64,000 nucleotides of DNA, taken from the NCBI RefSeq assembly GCF_037969765.1, contig NZ_CP150207.1, positions 1,412,001-1,476,000 on the forward strand, written 5' to 3'. The translations under genes and the position numbers were made by a program. Origin of the DNA: Paenibacillus sp. FSL W8-0186. GTDB taxonomy: Bacteria > Bacillota > Bacilli > Paenibacillales > Paenibacillaceae. Each line of letters starts with the position of its first letter. Within the stretch, counting starts at the first letter, position 1. The notes beneath the pieces were generated by a model. It ran no database searches. It saw only the letters and a list, made by a program, of their open reading frames with translations, and was not told where the DNA came from. This document shows positions 8,316 to 16,394 of the stretch, piece after piece.

Positions 8316-9488
8316 TTGGAAGATTATAATGAAATGCTTGAACAAATGAATATCCAGCATGCGATTATCGGGGAAGTGACGACAAGCCTGCCTGACATTC
8401 TTCAAGATTTGACGAAGGTCCGTTTGTCATCGCTTGCTTCGGCCTGCAATTTGCCTGGACGTTCCAAGATGAAAAAGCAAGAATTAATAGAAGCGCTAAC
8501 AGCATACATGACCGATGCGGAGCATCTGCAATCCGCCCTGCTGATTGTCGGCGGCCTGGAATGGCAATTGTTCGAATCGCTTCTTCGTCAACCTGTTCTG
8601 CAGAACAATCTCATTCTAATTGAGCACTACTGGTATTTAATGAACCGTGGGCTAGTATTTACTTATTTCAGCGAGGGTCAGCTTTATGTCGTCCTGCCGG
8701 ACGAGATTAGAGAAGCCTATGCCAAGCTGGATCACGCAAAATTCCATCAACAACGGGCGAGTGTACAGCTCGTTCATGAGTATATATTAGCTATGACGCA
8801 CTTATACGGTGTGATCGAACCGGATAAGGTCATTGAAATTTACAATGCGCAGAACAGCGAACAGCTCGATCAGAAACGGTTCAAGGAGCTGCTTGGAGAG
8901 TTAACGAGCAGAGAACAGAATTATACGATAGAGGACGGCTTCATCGTCGACGGATATTTGTCTCTAGAGGATTCGCAAGGAGAGCTTAAAGAACTGCTGG
9001 CGCAAGTACAAGGCAAGCCTTATTTCATTCCGAAACGCGAAGAACTGCTGAAATATGCCGATGAAGATTACTTCGAGATGACGCCGCAGCTGACAAAGCT
9101 GAGAGCATACATCATGAAGGAAATTTCCCGTGATGCGGAAATGATCGACTATCTTATCGACGATATACAGTTAGCCTGCACGATGCAAGCGACTTCGGGA
9201 GAGCTGATCCATGAATTCGAGAGAAGAGGCCTGAAATTCCAAAGCATGGAGCAGGCGGATACGGTTATCGCTCTAATGAACGATGTGTACAACCATACAA
9301 GACTGTGGATGCACAGAGGTCATACACCTTCTGAGATGAACCGGATTTCCGGAAATGTGGAGCTGAGAGCGGCGCATCGCCAGCTAAGTCCTTTGAACAA
9401 AAGCCAGGTGTCCGTCACCAAAATCGGCCGCAACGAACCATGCCCGTGCGGCAGCGGCTTCAAGTACAAAAAATGCTGCGGCAAGTAA
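8316..9488 (+). CDS. SEC-C metal-binding domain protein
   Basis: A 390-residue soluble protein. The last ~20 residues are a SEC-C zinc-binding module ([20 protein letters not shown]) with the CxC...CC ligands, as in SecA tails and many stand-alone proteins. The rest is helical: residues 1-60 include a [30 protein letters not shown] stretch resembling a SAP/Rho-N-like DNA- or RNA-binding motif; the middle is unassigned. TTG at 8316 has GAGGAG eight bases upstream and is preferred over the further-upstream ATG at 8262, which coincides with the likely transcription start. No neighbour suggests its target. Confidence 0.8.
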   Translation: MEDYNEMLEQMNIQHAIIGEVTTSLPDILQDLTKVRLSSLASACNLPGRSKMKKQELIEALTAYMTDAEHLQSALLIVGGLEWQLFESLLRQPVLQNNLILIEHYWYLMNRGLVFTYFSEGQLYVVLPDEIREAYAKLDHAKFHQQRASVQLVHEYILAMTHLYGVIEPDKVIEIYNAQNSEQLDQKRFKELLGELTSREQNYTIEDGFIVDGYLSLEDSQGELKELLAQVQGKPYFIPKREELLKYADEDYFEMTPQLTKLRAYIMKEISRDAEMIDYLIDDIQLACTMQATSGELIHEFERRGLKFQSMEQADTVIALMNDVYNHTRLWMHRGHTPSEMNRISGNVELRAAHRQLSPLNKSQVSVTKIGRNEPCPCGSGFKYKKCCGK

Positions 9489-9505
9489 AATGAAATGCCA
9501 AAAAT

Positions 9506-9534
9506 TTGACAACACTTGTAAAGACAGATACAGT
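9506..9534 (+). promoter_or_regulatory. Promoter of the thiamine operon
   Basis: TTGACA (9506-9511), 17-base spacer, TACAGT (9529-9534), immediately upstream of the TPP aptamer. Confidence 0.7.
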
Positions 9535-9555
9535 AATAGTGAAAATGAATAGGAA

Positions 9556-9647
9556 GTCCACTAGGGGAGCCGGCAGCGGCTGAGACAAGATCGTAATCTT
9601 GGACCCTTTGAACCTGATCTAGTTCGTACTAGCGTAGGAAAGTGGAG
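9556..9647 (+). promoter_or_regulatory. TPP riboswitch (THI box) aptamer
   Basis: Conserved thi-box words appear in order: CACTAGGGGAGCC, GGCTGAGA, GGACCCTTTGAACCTGATCT, then GCGTAGGAAAGTGG. Outer stem TCCAC pairs with GTGGA. It binds thiamine pyrophosphate and, with the hairpin at 9710-9738, should stop transcription of tenA-thiMDE when TPP is plentiful. Confidence 0.97.
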
Positions 9648-9709
9648 TCGGAATCCGATGCCTGACACTTATTGCAGCTTGCTGCCCGTGTAAAGGTGGC
9701 GTTGAATGA

Positions 9710-9738
9710 GGCCGCTCCATTGATGGAGCGGCCTTTTT
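9710..9738 (+). terminator. Riboswitch-controlled terminator
   Basis: GGCCGCTCCA pairs perfectly with TGGAGCGGCC around a TTGA loop, followed by five T. It lies between the TPP aptamer and tenA, so it is the expression platform. Confidence 0.95.
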
Positions 9739-9813
9739 GGTATTTTTGCATGTGCGGCATCGTCCCTAACGGCTTCCTGATCATGTTCGCATTATATCCG
9801 GAGGTGGGGAACC

Positions 9814-10503
9814 ATGAGTTTTACGCAGGAGCTTCGTCAGAAAGCGGACGGTATCTTTCAGGCTATTTTTGAACACCCTTTTGTGAGAGGAATCGCTAAC
9901 GGCGACTTGCGGAAGGAGCAGCTCATTCACTACGTCAAGCAGGATCATGAATATTTAACGGCGTATATGCGGATTTATGGCATTGCCATATCCAAATGCT
10001 CGAGCCGCGACGAGATCGAAATGTTTAATCAGCAAATCTCTTTTATTCTGAACAGTGAAGTTCATCCGCATAATAACTTCTGTGCGGTTGCCGGAGTCAG
10101 CTATGATGAAATGCAGGGTTATGCGCTCGCTCCGGGGGCACATCACTATATCCGCCACATGCTGAACGTGGCCCATGAAGGAAGCCTGGCTGAAATTATG
10201 GCGGTGCTGCTGCCGTGTCCGTGGACTTACCTGGAGATCGGGGAGAAGCTGATGAGAGAAGTGCAGCCGACCGAGGCCCATCCATTCTATGAATGGATCC
10301 ATTTCTATGAGACGCGGACGAATACGACCGCTAAATTCTCCGAGCGTCTGGACAAGTGGGCGGAAATGACAACCGAGCTTGAACGCAAAAAAATGACCGA
10401 GCACTATCTATTGAGCTGCCAGCTCGAGTATATGTTCTGGGATATGGCCTATAACGTTCAGGATTGGCCGGTGTCCATGAACACGGCGGAATACGCATTA
10501 TAA
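9814..10503 (+). CDS. tenA: Thiaminase II / aminopyrimidine aminohydrolase TenA
   Basis: Hydrolyses aminomethyl-aminopyrimidine (and thiamine breakdown products) to HMP for thiamine salvage. At 229 residues it has normal TenA length and an all-helical fold. Catalytic residues are at the Bacillus positions: Asp44 in QDHEY and Cys135 in LLPCPWTYLEIGE. GGAGG precedes the ATG. First gene of the TPP-controlled operon tenA-thiM-thiD-thiE. The salvage-only gene set in this operon (no thiC, thiG or thiO) suggests uptake and recycling of pyrimidine and thiazole; de novo genes could lie elsewhere. Confidence 0.95.
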   Translation: MSFTQELRQKADGIFQAIFEHPFVRGIANGDLRKEQLIHYVKQDHEYLTAYMRIYGIAISKCSSRDEIEMFNQQISFILNSEVHPHNNFCAVAGVSYDEMQGYALAPGAHHYIRHMLNVAHEGSLAEIMAVLLPCPWTYLEIGEKLMREVQPTEAHPFYEWIHFYETRTNTTAKFSERLDKWAEMTTELERKKMTEHYLLSCQLEYMFWDMAYNVQDWPVSMNTAEYAL

Positions 10504-10518
10504 GTGAGGCGGATCATA

Positions 10519-11364
10519 ATGAATACACTGGAAAACGATATAACAGCACTTCTTACAAAGGTTCAGAGAACCAAACCGCTTATTCATAATATGACCAACG
10601 TAGTAGTTACCAATTTTACAGCAAACGGGCTATATGCTCTTGGTGCATCTCCCGTCATGGCGTATGCGCCGGAGGAGGTGGCCGATATGGCAAAAATCGC
10701 CGGGGCGCTCGTGCTCAATATCGGCACGTTGACGAAGGAGCAGGTCGAGGCGATGATCATTGCCGGAAAATCGGCGAATGAGCATGGCGTACCGGTACTG
10801 CTTGACCCGGTTGGGGCAGGGGCAACGGCATTCCGCACGGAATCGGCGCTGCGGATTCTCCGCGAGGTGAAGGTCTCCCTCGTGCGGGGAAATGCGGCGG
10901 AAATCGCCAACCTTATCGGCGAGTCGCGTGAAATCAAAGGCGTTGACGCCGGGGATGGCGCCGACAATGAGAACGCCGGACTTGGCCTGCGGGCTTCGCG
11001 GCAGCTGAATGCGATCGTAGCGATTACAGGCAAGGAGGATGTTATCTCGGACGGGAGCCTGTGCCGGATCGTTAGCGGCGGGGATGCGCTGCTGACCCAG
11101 GTGACGGGAGCAGGCTGCCTGCTGACATCGGTGCTGGGCGCTTTTGCCGCGGTGGAGAAGGATTTGCTGCTGGCGGGTACAGCTGGGCTGGCCTTTTACG
11201 GCGCGGCTGCCTCACGGGCGGCTGAGCGCACATCTGAAATCGGCCCGGGCAGTTTCCAAGTCGCTTTTCTCGATGAGTTGGCCAAACTTCACCCTCACTC
11301 CCTGAAGGGACATGCTGCGGTTCGCGAATTTCAGGCCTCCGCCACAGGGGAGGCATTGATATGA
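10519..11364 (+). CDS. thiM: Hydroxyethylthiazole kinase
   Basis: Phosphorylates 4-methyl-5-hydroxyethylthiazole with ATP, feeding the thiazole half to ThiE. The 281-residue ribokinase-like fold shows family motifs [26 protein letters not shown] (substrate loop, given here in part), [11 protein letters not shown] and the catalytic-cysteine loop [14 protein letters not shown]. The start at ATG 10519 is favoured by GAGGCGG upstream; the in-frame GTG at 10504 would leave no site. It is 15 bases after tenA and overlaps thiD by 4 bases. A short insertion ([12 protein letters not shown]) follows the RGNAAEI motif. Confidence 0.95.
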   Translation: MNTLENDITALLTKVQRTKPLIHNMTNVVVTNFTANGLYALGASPVMAYAPEEVADMAKIAGALVLNIGTLTKEQVEAMIIAGKSANEHGVPVLLDPVGAGATAFRTESALRILREVKVSLVRGNAAEIANLIGESREIKGVDAGDGADNENAGLGLRASRQLNAIVAITGKEDVISDGSLCRIVSGGDALLTQVTGAGCLLTSVLGAFAAVEKDLLLAGTAGLAFYGAAASRAAERTSEIGPGSFQVAFLDELAKLHPHSLKGHAAVREFQASATGEALI

Positions 11365-12173
11365 GCATAGCCAGAGCACTTACGGTTGCCGGTTCGGATA
11401 GCGGAGGCGGTGCGGGCATACAGGCCGATCTCAAGACATTCCAGGAGCTGGATGTCTTCGGCATGTCGGCCATTACCGCCATCACGGTGCAGAATACGCT
11501 GGGCGTTCAGGGCGTGTACCCGCTGCCGCCGCAAGCTGCTGTAGAGCAAATCGATGCCGTAAGCACCGATCTAGGCGTCGATGCCTTGAAGACGGGGATG
11601 CTGTTCAGCGCCGAGATTATTGAAGCGGTGGCTGGACGCATCAAGGAGCATGGCTGGCGCAATGTCGTCGTTGATCCGGTGATGATCGCCAAGGGCGGAG
11701 CAGATTTGCTGCTGCCGGAAGCCGTGCGAGCCTTGAAGGAGCAGCTGCTGCCGCTGGCGCTGATCGTCACGCCGAATATACCGGAAGCCGAGGCATTGTC
11801 CGGCATGACTATCCGCTCGATGGCGGATCGCCGTGAGGCAGCCAAGCGCATCTGCGCTTATGGCCCGGCAGTTGCCGTGATCAAGGGCGGACACGACGAG
11901 GATGGCGAGCAGGTGGTCGACCTGATCTACGACGGCGCGTCTTGCACGGAGCTGAAGGGCCGGCGGATTCATACCGTTCATACGCACGGAACGGGCTGTA
12001 CTTATTCCGCGGCGATAACTGCCGGACTGGCGAAGGGATTGCCAGTGCTGGAGGCGGTGCAGATGGCCCGCGATTATATCCAGGCTGCGATCGAGGACAG
12101 CCTGGAGCTGGGGCAGGGACATGGCCCGACGAATCACTGGGCACTTCGCCGCAGAAAGGAGCAGGAGCGATGA
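11361..12173 (+). CDS. thiD: HMP / HMP-phosphate kinase
   Basis: Bifunctional hydroxymethylpyrimidine and HMP-phosphate kinase that makes HMP-PP for ThiE. The 270-residue ribokinase fold shows [19 protein letters not shown] at the N terminus, [16 protein letters not shown], and the C-terminal [11 protein letters not shown] anion-hole loop with catalytic Cys. It overlaps thiM and thiE by ATGA on both sides, so all are translationally coupled. Local G+C is visibly higher from here to thiE than in flanking DNA, which is common in these operons and not taken as a sign of transfer. Confidence 0.96.
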   Translation: MSIARALTVAGSDSGGGAGIQADLKTFQELDVFGMSAITAITVQNTLGVQGVYPLPPQAAVEQIDAVSTDLGVDALKTGMLFSAEIIEAVAGRIKEHGWRNVVVDPVMIAKGGADLLLPEAVRALKEQLLPLALIVTPNIPEAEALSGMTIRSMADRREAAKRICAYGPAVAVIKGGHDEDGEQVVDLIYDGASCTELKGRRIHTVHTHGTGCTYSAAITAGLAKGLPVLEAVQMARDYIQAAIEDSLELGQGHGPTNHWALRRRKEQER

Positions 12174-12841
12174 GCGGCAGCAGCATCTCTCCTGAACAAA
12201 TGCGCCGGTACTTGCGGATGTACCTCGTCATTGGCAGCGTGAACTGCCGGGAGAAGCCGCTGCGCGTCGTGGAGGAAGCGTTGAGCGGGGGCGCGACGAT
12301 GATCCAGTTCCGCGAGAAGGGCCCGGGCGCGCTGACCGGGGAGGCCAAGCTTGCGCTCGCTCTCGAGCTGCAAGCGGCCTGCCGCCGCGCCGGGGTGCCA
12401 TTCATCGTCAACGATGACGTGGAGCTAGCCGCCCGGATCGGGGCGGACGGCATCCACGTCGGTCAGGACGATGAAGCCGCGGGGACCGTTCGCGCACGGA
12501 TCGGCAACCGCATCCTCGGCGTGTCCGCGCACACGGTGAAGGAGGCGCGGACAGCGCTTGTTCACGGCGCCGACTATATCGGCGTCGGCCCGGTCTACCC
12601 GACGATCTCCAAGGATGACGCGCGCCCGGTGCAGGGGACGGGAATGATCCAGGACATGCGGGCGCAAGGGATCCAATTGCCGATCGTCGGTATTGGGGGC
12701 ATTAACGCTGAGCGTGCTGCTGAGGTGGTGCGAGCAGGCGCGGACGGCGTTGCTGTCATCTCTGCGGCTACACAGGCGGCGAATGTACGCGAAGCTGCCA
12801 GAAATCTGCTGGAGCAGGTCGCCCGGGCAGCCGGACGATAA
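12170..12841 (+). CDS. thiE: Thiamine-phosphate synthase
   Basis: Joins HMP-PP and thiazole phosphate to thiamine monophosphate, the common last step of the operon. The 223-residue TIM barrel shows family motifs IQFREK, VNDDVELA, DGIHVGQDD, GPVYPTISKDDA and GIGGI. The start ATG overlaps the thiD stop and has AAGGAG-CAGGAG just upstream; a longer open frame upstream lies inside thiD and is ignored. A strong terminator follows, closing the operon. Confidence 0.96.
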   Translation: MSGSSISPEQMRRYLRMYLVIGSVNCREKPLRVVEEALSGGATMIQFREKGPGALTGEAKLALALELQAACRRAGVPFIVNDDVELAARIGADGIHVGQDDEAAGTVRARIGNRILGVSAHTVKEARTALVHGADYIGVGPVYPTISKDDARPVQGTGMIQDMRAQGIQLPIVGIGGINAERAAEVVRAGADGVAVISAATQAANVREAARNLLEQVARAAGR

Positions 12842-12873
12842 CAGAACGGCGCGGACCCTGAAGCATCAAAGCA

Positions 12874-12909
12874 GGCCGCAGATTCATCACTGGAATCTGC
12901 GGCCTTTTT
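12874..12909 (+). terminator. Rho-independent terminator of thi operon
   Basis: GGCCGCAGATTC pairs perfectly with GAATCTGCGGCC (7-base loop) and is followed by five T. Confidence 0.95.
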
Positions 12910-13192
12910 GCCGTATGAAAAATTCAGTTATTTGGTCTCAGAAACAAAAATTGGGATTTTACGTCTTATTAAATACGAGTCATATTTTTCCGCTAATGCA
13001 CATATAATGTATAAACAAATGCCCCTTTTTTCGGTACAAACTATGCCGCACCTTATAGGCTCTATAAAGATTAAAGAGATTGCGAGCAAGATGATAGGAA
13101 AGGAAGCGGCCCGCCTGGAGCGATGCTTAAGGGGGAGTGCTTCCCGAGCAGCAGCTTTATGAGTCTACTCCTGTTTCCGTCGCCTGTATTCC
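12910..13192. other. Gap between thi operon and yvrJ-like gene
   Basis: An AT-rich stretch with an 84-codon plus-strand frame (12908-13162) that lacks a ribosome site and starts inside the terminator tail, so it is not called. No terminator for the minus-strand yvrJ-like gene was seen. Confidence 0.4.
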
Positions 13193-13408
13193 TCATTTCG
13201 TTTTCGTGTCCGCATGATCTGCAGCTTTAGCAGCATCGGCATGAGCTTCAAGGCTCTTGACCTGCTGGCTTAAGAGGTGGATCGTATCGTCCATTTTGTC
13301 CAGCTTTTCGCCCATCGTTTGCAGTAAGTATTTGATCAGGATAAAGCTTAGAGTAACGGGAAAACCGACGTTTGTGACTAGAGTAACCATATCAGCAACC
13401 TGCATCAT
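13193..13408 (-). CDS. yvrJ: YvrJ family small membrane protein
   Basis: A 71-residue protein. The N-terminal half carries the YvrJ pattern: VTNVGFPVTLSFILIKYLL (one membrane helix), then the amphipathic stretch GEKLDKMDDTIHLLSQQVK. The Ala/Asp/Lys-rich tail makes it longer than the usual ~45-50 residues. ATG is preceded by AAGGAGGG; a second ATG follows immediately, so the start may be one codon later. In Bacillus subtilis yvrJ is cotranscribed with oxdC under the SigO-RsoA sigma factor. Here it is divergent from a SigO/RsoA-like pair and shares their promoter motif, while no oxalate decarboxylase is present. Confidence 0.75.
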   Translation of the reverse strand: MMQVADMVTLVTNVGFPVTLSFILIKYLLQTMGEKLDKMDDTIHLLSQQVKSLEAHADAAKAADHADTKTK

Positions 13409-13443
13409 CGCTCCCTCCTTTCTTCTAAATGTCCTTTCACTAT

Positions 13444-13474
13444 ATAGAGAAAATAATAAGGGAGAATTACAACC
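13444..13474 (-). promoter_or_regulatory. Putative SigO-RsoA promoter for yvrJ
   Basis: On the minus strand GTTGT-AATT (GTTGT at 13474-13470), a spacer of 21 bases from GTTGT, then TTTTCTCTATA (CTATA at 13448-13444). The same words and the same 21-base spacing occur in the opposite direction at 13525-13555. It does not resemble a sigma-A promoter. Confidence 0.6.
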
Positions 13475-13524
13475 AAGAATATAGAAATAAATGTTATAAT
13501 TTCAATAAATAAGGTGATTTCTCA

Positions 13525-13555
13525 GTTGTTAATTTTCTAAGAATTTTTCCCTATA
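13525..13555 (+). promoter_or_regulatory. Putative SigO-RsoA promoter for the sigma genes
   Basis: GTTGT-TAATT (13525-13534) then TTTTCCCTATA (CTATA 13551-13555), with exactly 21 bases between GTTGT and CTATA, as on the divergent side. This suggests the split sigma factor drives its own operon and yvrJ. Confidence 0.6.
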
Positions 13556-13588
13556 GGTAGAAGATGATTTTGAAAGGGGGAGGTAGCT

Positions 13589-13930
13589 TTGGAAGAACAA
13601 CAAACCGTGTACGAGCAATATCGCAGAGAAGTGTATCGGATCGCCTGGCGGATTCAGTATCGAGCAAAGGTCGTGCGGAAGCGGGAGTGTTCATTTGGCG
13701 GAATGGAACCGGCCACAACCAGTTTCACCTCATCTTCTGATAACAAAATCGTCGTAAGACAGTTGATTAATGCCCTCCCGTCTGACACGGGCCGATCGAT
13801 TATCTTCAAGATCTATATCCAAGACAAAACCGAGCAGGAGGTTGCCCGTGAGTTGAACATGAGTCAGCAAGGGGTGAACAAATGGAAGCGAAAGATGATC
13901 AAAGAATTGTCCCGGATGGTGAGTTCCTGA
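13589..13930 (+). CDS. SigO-like sigma subunit (region 4)
   Basis: A 113-residue protein whose C-terminal half is a sigma-70 region 4 helix-turn-helix (SIIFKIYIQDKTEQEVARELNMSQQGVNKWK, quoted in part). No region 2 is visible, so alone it should bind -35 DNA but not open a promoter. The N terminus (YEQYRREVYRIAWRIQYRAK) resembles the start of Bacillus SigO (YvrI), which is ~175 residues; this one is shorter. TTG start after GGGGGAGG. The downstream gene overlaps by 49 bases and supplies the missing part. Alternative reading: a phage-type or positive-control sigma-like regulator. The adjacent yvrJ gene favours SigO. Confidence 0.7.
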   Translation: MEEQQTVYEQYRREVYRIAWRIQYRAKVVRKRECSFGGMEPATTSFTSSSDNKIVVRQLINALPSDTGRSIIFKIYIQDKTEQEVARELNMSQQGVNKWKRKMIKELSRMVSS

Positions 13931-14100
13931 ACCTGTTGGATAAAGCAAGGCAGAATGATAAGGAATCCACCTTGAAGCTCATCGAGCTCTATAAAGGGGA
14001 TATTCTGCGGGTAAGCAAGTATATTCACACGTCGGAGGAAGATGCCGTTTCGGATATTATACTAGAGTTTCTGGAATTGATTAAGGAGCGGAAGGAGTAG
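13882..14100 (+). CDS. RsoA-like co-sigma subunit
   Basis: A 72-residue acidic protein (GEFLNLLDKARQNDKESTLKL... then EEDAVSDIILEFLELIKERK) that matches in size and pattern RsoA (YvrHa) of Bacillus subtilis, the partner that gives SigO its region-2-like core-binding function. It begins inside the SigO-like gene in another frame, after AAGGGGTG, a strong coupling arrangement that would keep the two subunits at equal amounts. A terminator starts at its stop codon. Recognition rests on size, context and weak motif similarity, not on a search. Confidence 0.65.
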   Translation: MEAKDDQRIVPDGEFLNLLDKARQNDKESTLKLIELYKGDILRVSKYIHTSEEDAVSDIILEFLELIKERKE

Positions 14101-14138
14101 GCAAATCCCTGTGCTTTCAGGGGTTTGCCTCTTTTTTT
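14099..14138 (+). terminator. Rho-independent terminator
   Basis: AGGCAAATCCCTG pairs with CAGGGGTTTGCCT (one wobble, 6-base loop), followed by C and seven T. Confidence 0.95.
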
Positions 14139-14341
14139 ATTTGCTCTGGAGTTATATTTTTGTAAAAAATGTTGCAGCAGCGGTTGTAATCGCCGGGCCG
14201 GATGTTCCCTTATTATTGGGAACGGGATAACCTGATCATACGGCAATTGGTTGCTGGCCCGAAGACGAAGCCACAAGGCCATTAGACTGCGGGGCCGCCA
14301 GACCGCCAGACCGCCAGGCATAACGGAGCTGCAATTTCCGC

Positions 14342-15259
14342 TTAGAGGCGCTGCAAGCCGGGTCCCGCAGCCTCCTTCCGCCACTGGGAGGGCGTCAGGC
14401 CTTTGTATTGCTTGAACAGCTTGGTGAAATAATTCGGGTTGCCGCAGCCGATCTGTCCGGCGATTTCCGTAATGGTGAGATCGCTGCCGCTTAGCAGTCT
14501 CATGGCCTCGTTGATGCGAATGAAGTTGACGTATTCAATCAGCGTGGAGCCGGTCGTTTTTTTGAATATTTTACAAAAATGATACGGGTTGAGATTCATC
14601 ATCGCCGCTGCCTTGGATACGGTGATCGGCTCGGCATAATGCTCATCGATATGGAGCAGCAGCTGTTTGAAGCGATCCGTGTTACGAGTATGGGCCAGAT
14701 TCGCCCGCCCTCGCTGATCGCCGGGCATGAAGCGGCGGGAGAGCAGGGTGAACAGCATGTACAGCTGGCTTTTGACCATGAGCTCGTATCCGGGCTGCTT
14801 GCTTTTGAATTCGCGGATGATCTCTTCTAGAATATGCTTGAAGCGCAGGTTCTCTTCGTCTTGATGACTTAGCTTGATAGGAAATAGCAGAGCTCCGTCC
14901 AGATAAGGCGCAATATAGAGCGCGTGCTTCGGGTCGGGCGTTTTGCCATGCCGGAGCAGCGCCGCGTTAAACACGATGGCATAGTATTCCAGCAGCCCTT
15001 CGTCAGCGGCGTAACCTGCATGCAGAGCTCCAGAGGGGACAAGAATGATATCGCCGGGCAGTGCTTCATAGGGATTGCTGTCGATCAAGAAAACGGCCTT
15101 TCCCTCAACCACCAGCAGAATCTCGAAATGGTCATGCCAATGCAAATAAAACGAAGGGGTGCCCTTCTGCTGCTGTTCCTGGCGAAGGCGAAATATATTA
15201 AACGGATAGGATGGATCATTAAAATACGTATGCTCCCGCAATTCCTGGGGATGCGTCAT
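14342..15259 (-). CDS. AraC family regulator with cupin domain
   Basis: A 305-residue transcription factor. The N-terminal cupin (FYLHWHDHFEILLVVEGKAV, then LPGDIILVPSGALHAG) probably binds a sugar. The C-terminal ~100 residues hold two helix-turn-helix motifs (ITVSKAAAMMNLNPYHFCKIFKK and LTITEIAGQIGCGNPNYFTKLFK, each quoted in part). ATG 15259 is preferred over GTG 15268, which is only 2 bases from AGGAG. Divergent from the isomerase/dehydrogenase genes, with a 9-bp inverted repeat between, so it likely activates them in response to their substrate. Confidence 0.9.
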   Translation of the reverse strand: MTHPQELREHTYFNDPSYPFNIFRLRQEQQQKGTPSFYLHWHDHFEILLVVEGKAVFLIDSNPYEALPGDIILVPSGALHAGYAADEGLLEYYAIVFNAALLRHGKTPDPKHALYIAPYLDGALLFPIKLSHQDEENLRFKHILEEIIREFKSKQPGYELMVKSQLYMLFTLLSRRFMPGDQRGRANLAHTRNTDRFKQLLLHIDEHYAEPITVSKAAAMMNLNPYHFCKIFKKTTGSTLIEYVNFIRINEAMRLLSGSDLTITEIAGQIGCGNPNYFTKLFKQYKGLTPSQWRKEAAGPGLQRL

Positions 15260-15306
15260 GTCAGGCACAGCTCCTCTAGCGCAATATAGAACCCAAAAAG
15301 CACAAG

Positions 15307-15343
15307 ATTGTATAGAGATATATTCAGGGAAGCGCTATACAAT
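15307..15343. promoter_or_regulatory. Inverted repeat in divergent AraC / isomerase promoter region
   Basis: ATTGTATAG (15307-15315) and CTATACAAT (15335-15343) are perfect inverted arms 19 bases apart in the 128-base divergent spacer. It is a candidate operator of the AraC-type protein. Confidence 0.45.
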
Positions 15344-15387
15344 GGGCTTATGCTTCACAATATACTCAATATAGGAGTGGTTGGCAA

Positions 15388-16284
15388 ATGCAAAACGGCA
15401 ATCATTTATTACGTATAGGCACGCTGGTGGGCGGACAGGATGCGGTACGGGTCATTCCGCAAATTTTGCCGCATGGCTTTGAGTCATTCAGCCTCACCTT
15501 CTGGCAAACAACGGGAGGCATCGATTTGGCGGAGCTTGCCAAGCAGGTGCGGGAGATTATAGATGAGCACGGAGTAGTCATTTCCAGCATCGGGGTGTTC
15601 GGCAACCCGCTGACTGGAGAAGGGGATAATGCGGATACGCTGGCCAGCTGGGAGCGCGCGATCGATCACGCGCATCTGTTCGGAGCAGATATCGTCAGCG
15701 GTTTTACCGGCCGTCTGACGGACCGTCCGATCGATGAGTCGCTGCCTCGCTTCAAGGAAGTATTCGGGGAGCTGGCGAAGCGCGCAGCGGACCGGGGCGT
15801 GCGGATCGCGTTCGAGAACTGCGATATGGGCGGCACCTGGTGGAAGGGAGATTGGAACATCGCTCATAACCCGCAGGCCTGGGAGATGATGTTCAACGAG
15901 GTTCCGGCCGACAATCTGGGCCTGGAATGGGAGCCCTGCCATCAGATGGTCAGTCTGATCGATCCGATTCCGCAGCTGCGGAAGTGGGTAGACAAAGTCT
16001 TCCATGTGCACGGCAAGGACGCGACGATAGCTTGGGATATCGTCAAGGAATACGGCATTCACGGACCGAAGGAATTTGTCTGGCACCGGACGCCGGGATT
16101 TGGCGACACGAACTGGACGGACATTATTACGATTTTACGTCAAGCCGGGTATAAGAGCACGATCGATATTGAGGGCTGGCATGATCCGGTCTATCAGGGC
16201 GAGCTGGAAATGACCGGCCAGGTGCATGCGCTGAATTACTTGAAGCAGTGCCGCGGCGGGGCTTTTGTGCCAAACCCGGTGTAG
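15388..16284 (+). CDS. Sugar phosphate isomerase/epimerase-like TIM-barrel protein
   Basis: A 298-residue member of the xylose-isomerase-like TIM-barrel superfamily (AP endonuclease 2 fold). Metal-ligand motifs are visible: AFENCDMGG (Glu), LGLEWEPCHQ (Glu and His), FHVHGKD (His and Asp) and IDIEGWHDP (Glu). Such enzymes isomerise or epimerise keto-sugars or inositol intermediates. GGAGTGG lies 9 bases before the ATG. It is followed by a short ORF and a Gfo/Idh/MocA dehydrogenase, a common pairing in cyclitol or keto-sugar breakdown. The substrate cannot be read from the sequence. Confidence 0.85.
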   Translation: MQNGNHLLRIGTLVGGQDAVRVIPQILPHGFESFSLTFWQTTGGIDLAELAKQVREIIDEHGVVISSIGVFGNPLTGEGDNADTLASWERAIDHAHLFGADIVSGFTGRLTDRPIDESLPRFKEVFGELAKRAADRGVRIAFENCDMGGTWWKGDWNIAHNPQAWEMMFNEVPADNLGLEWEPCHQMVSLIDPIPQLRKWVDKVFHVHGKDATIAWDIVKEYGIHGPKEFVWHRTPGFGDTNWTDIITILRQAGYKSTIDIEGWHDPVYQGELEMTGQVHALNYLKQCRGGAFVPNPV

Positions 16285-16295
16285 GGGAGAGCTGA

Positions 16296-16394
16296 GTGAT
16301 CATCCATGTTGGACTTAGCGACGTGGATATCTGGCAAGGGTTTGAAATGGATTCCGAAGCATACAAGTTGAATCATAGGTGGTGTGAACAATGA
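16296..16394 (+). CDS. Possible 32-aa coupled ORF
   Basis: GTG start after GGGAGAG, reading MIIHVGLSDVDIWQGFEMDS and ending with a TGA that overlaps the ATG of the next gene (ATGA). It fills the space between the isomerase and dehydrogenase genes. The composition is protein-like, but the product is short and has no recognised family. It may be a real micro-protein, a translational coupling device, or the remnant of a lost gene. Confidence 0.35.
   Translation: MIIHVGLSDVDIWQGFEMDSEAYKLNHRWCEQ

Noticed and set aside
11942..12169. N-terminal extension of thiE into thiD
   Set aside because: The extension is out-of-frame thiD sequence; the ATG at 12170 has the ribosome site and gives normal ThiE length.
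12908..13162. 84-codon ORF after thiE
   Set aside because: Begins within the thi terminator tail, lacks a ribosome site and resembles no family.
14101..14341. Possible gene between rsoA-like gene and AraC gene
   Set aside because: Only short frames without starts; nothing beyond the terminator was seen.
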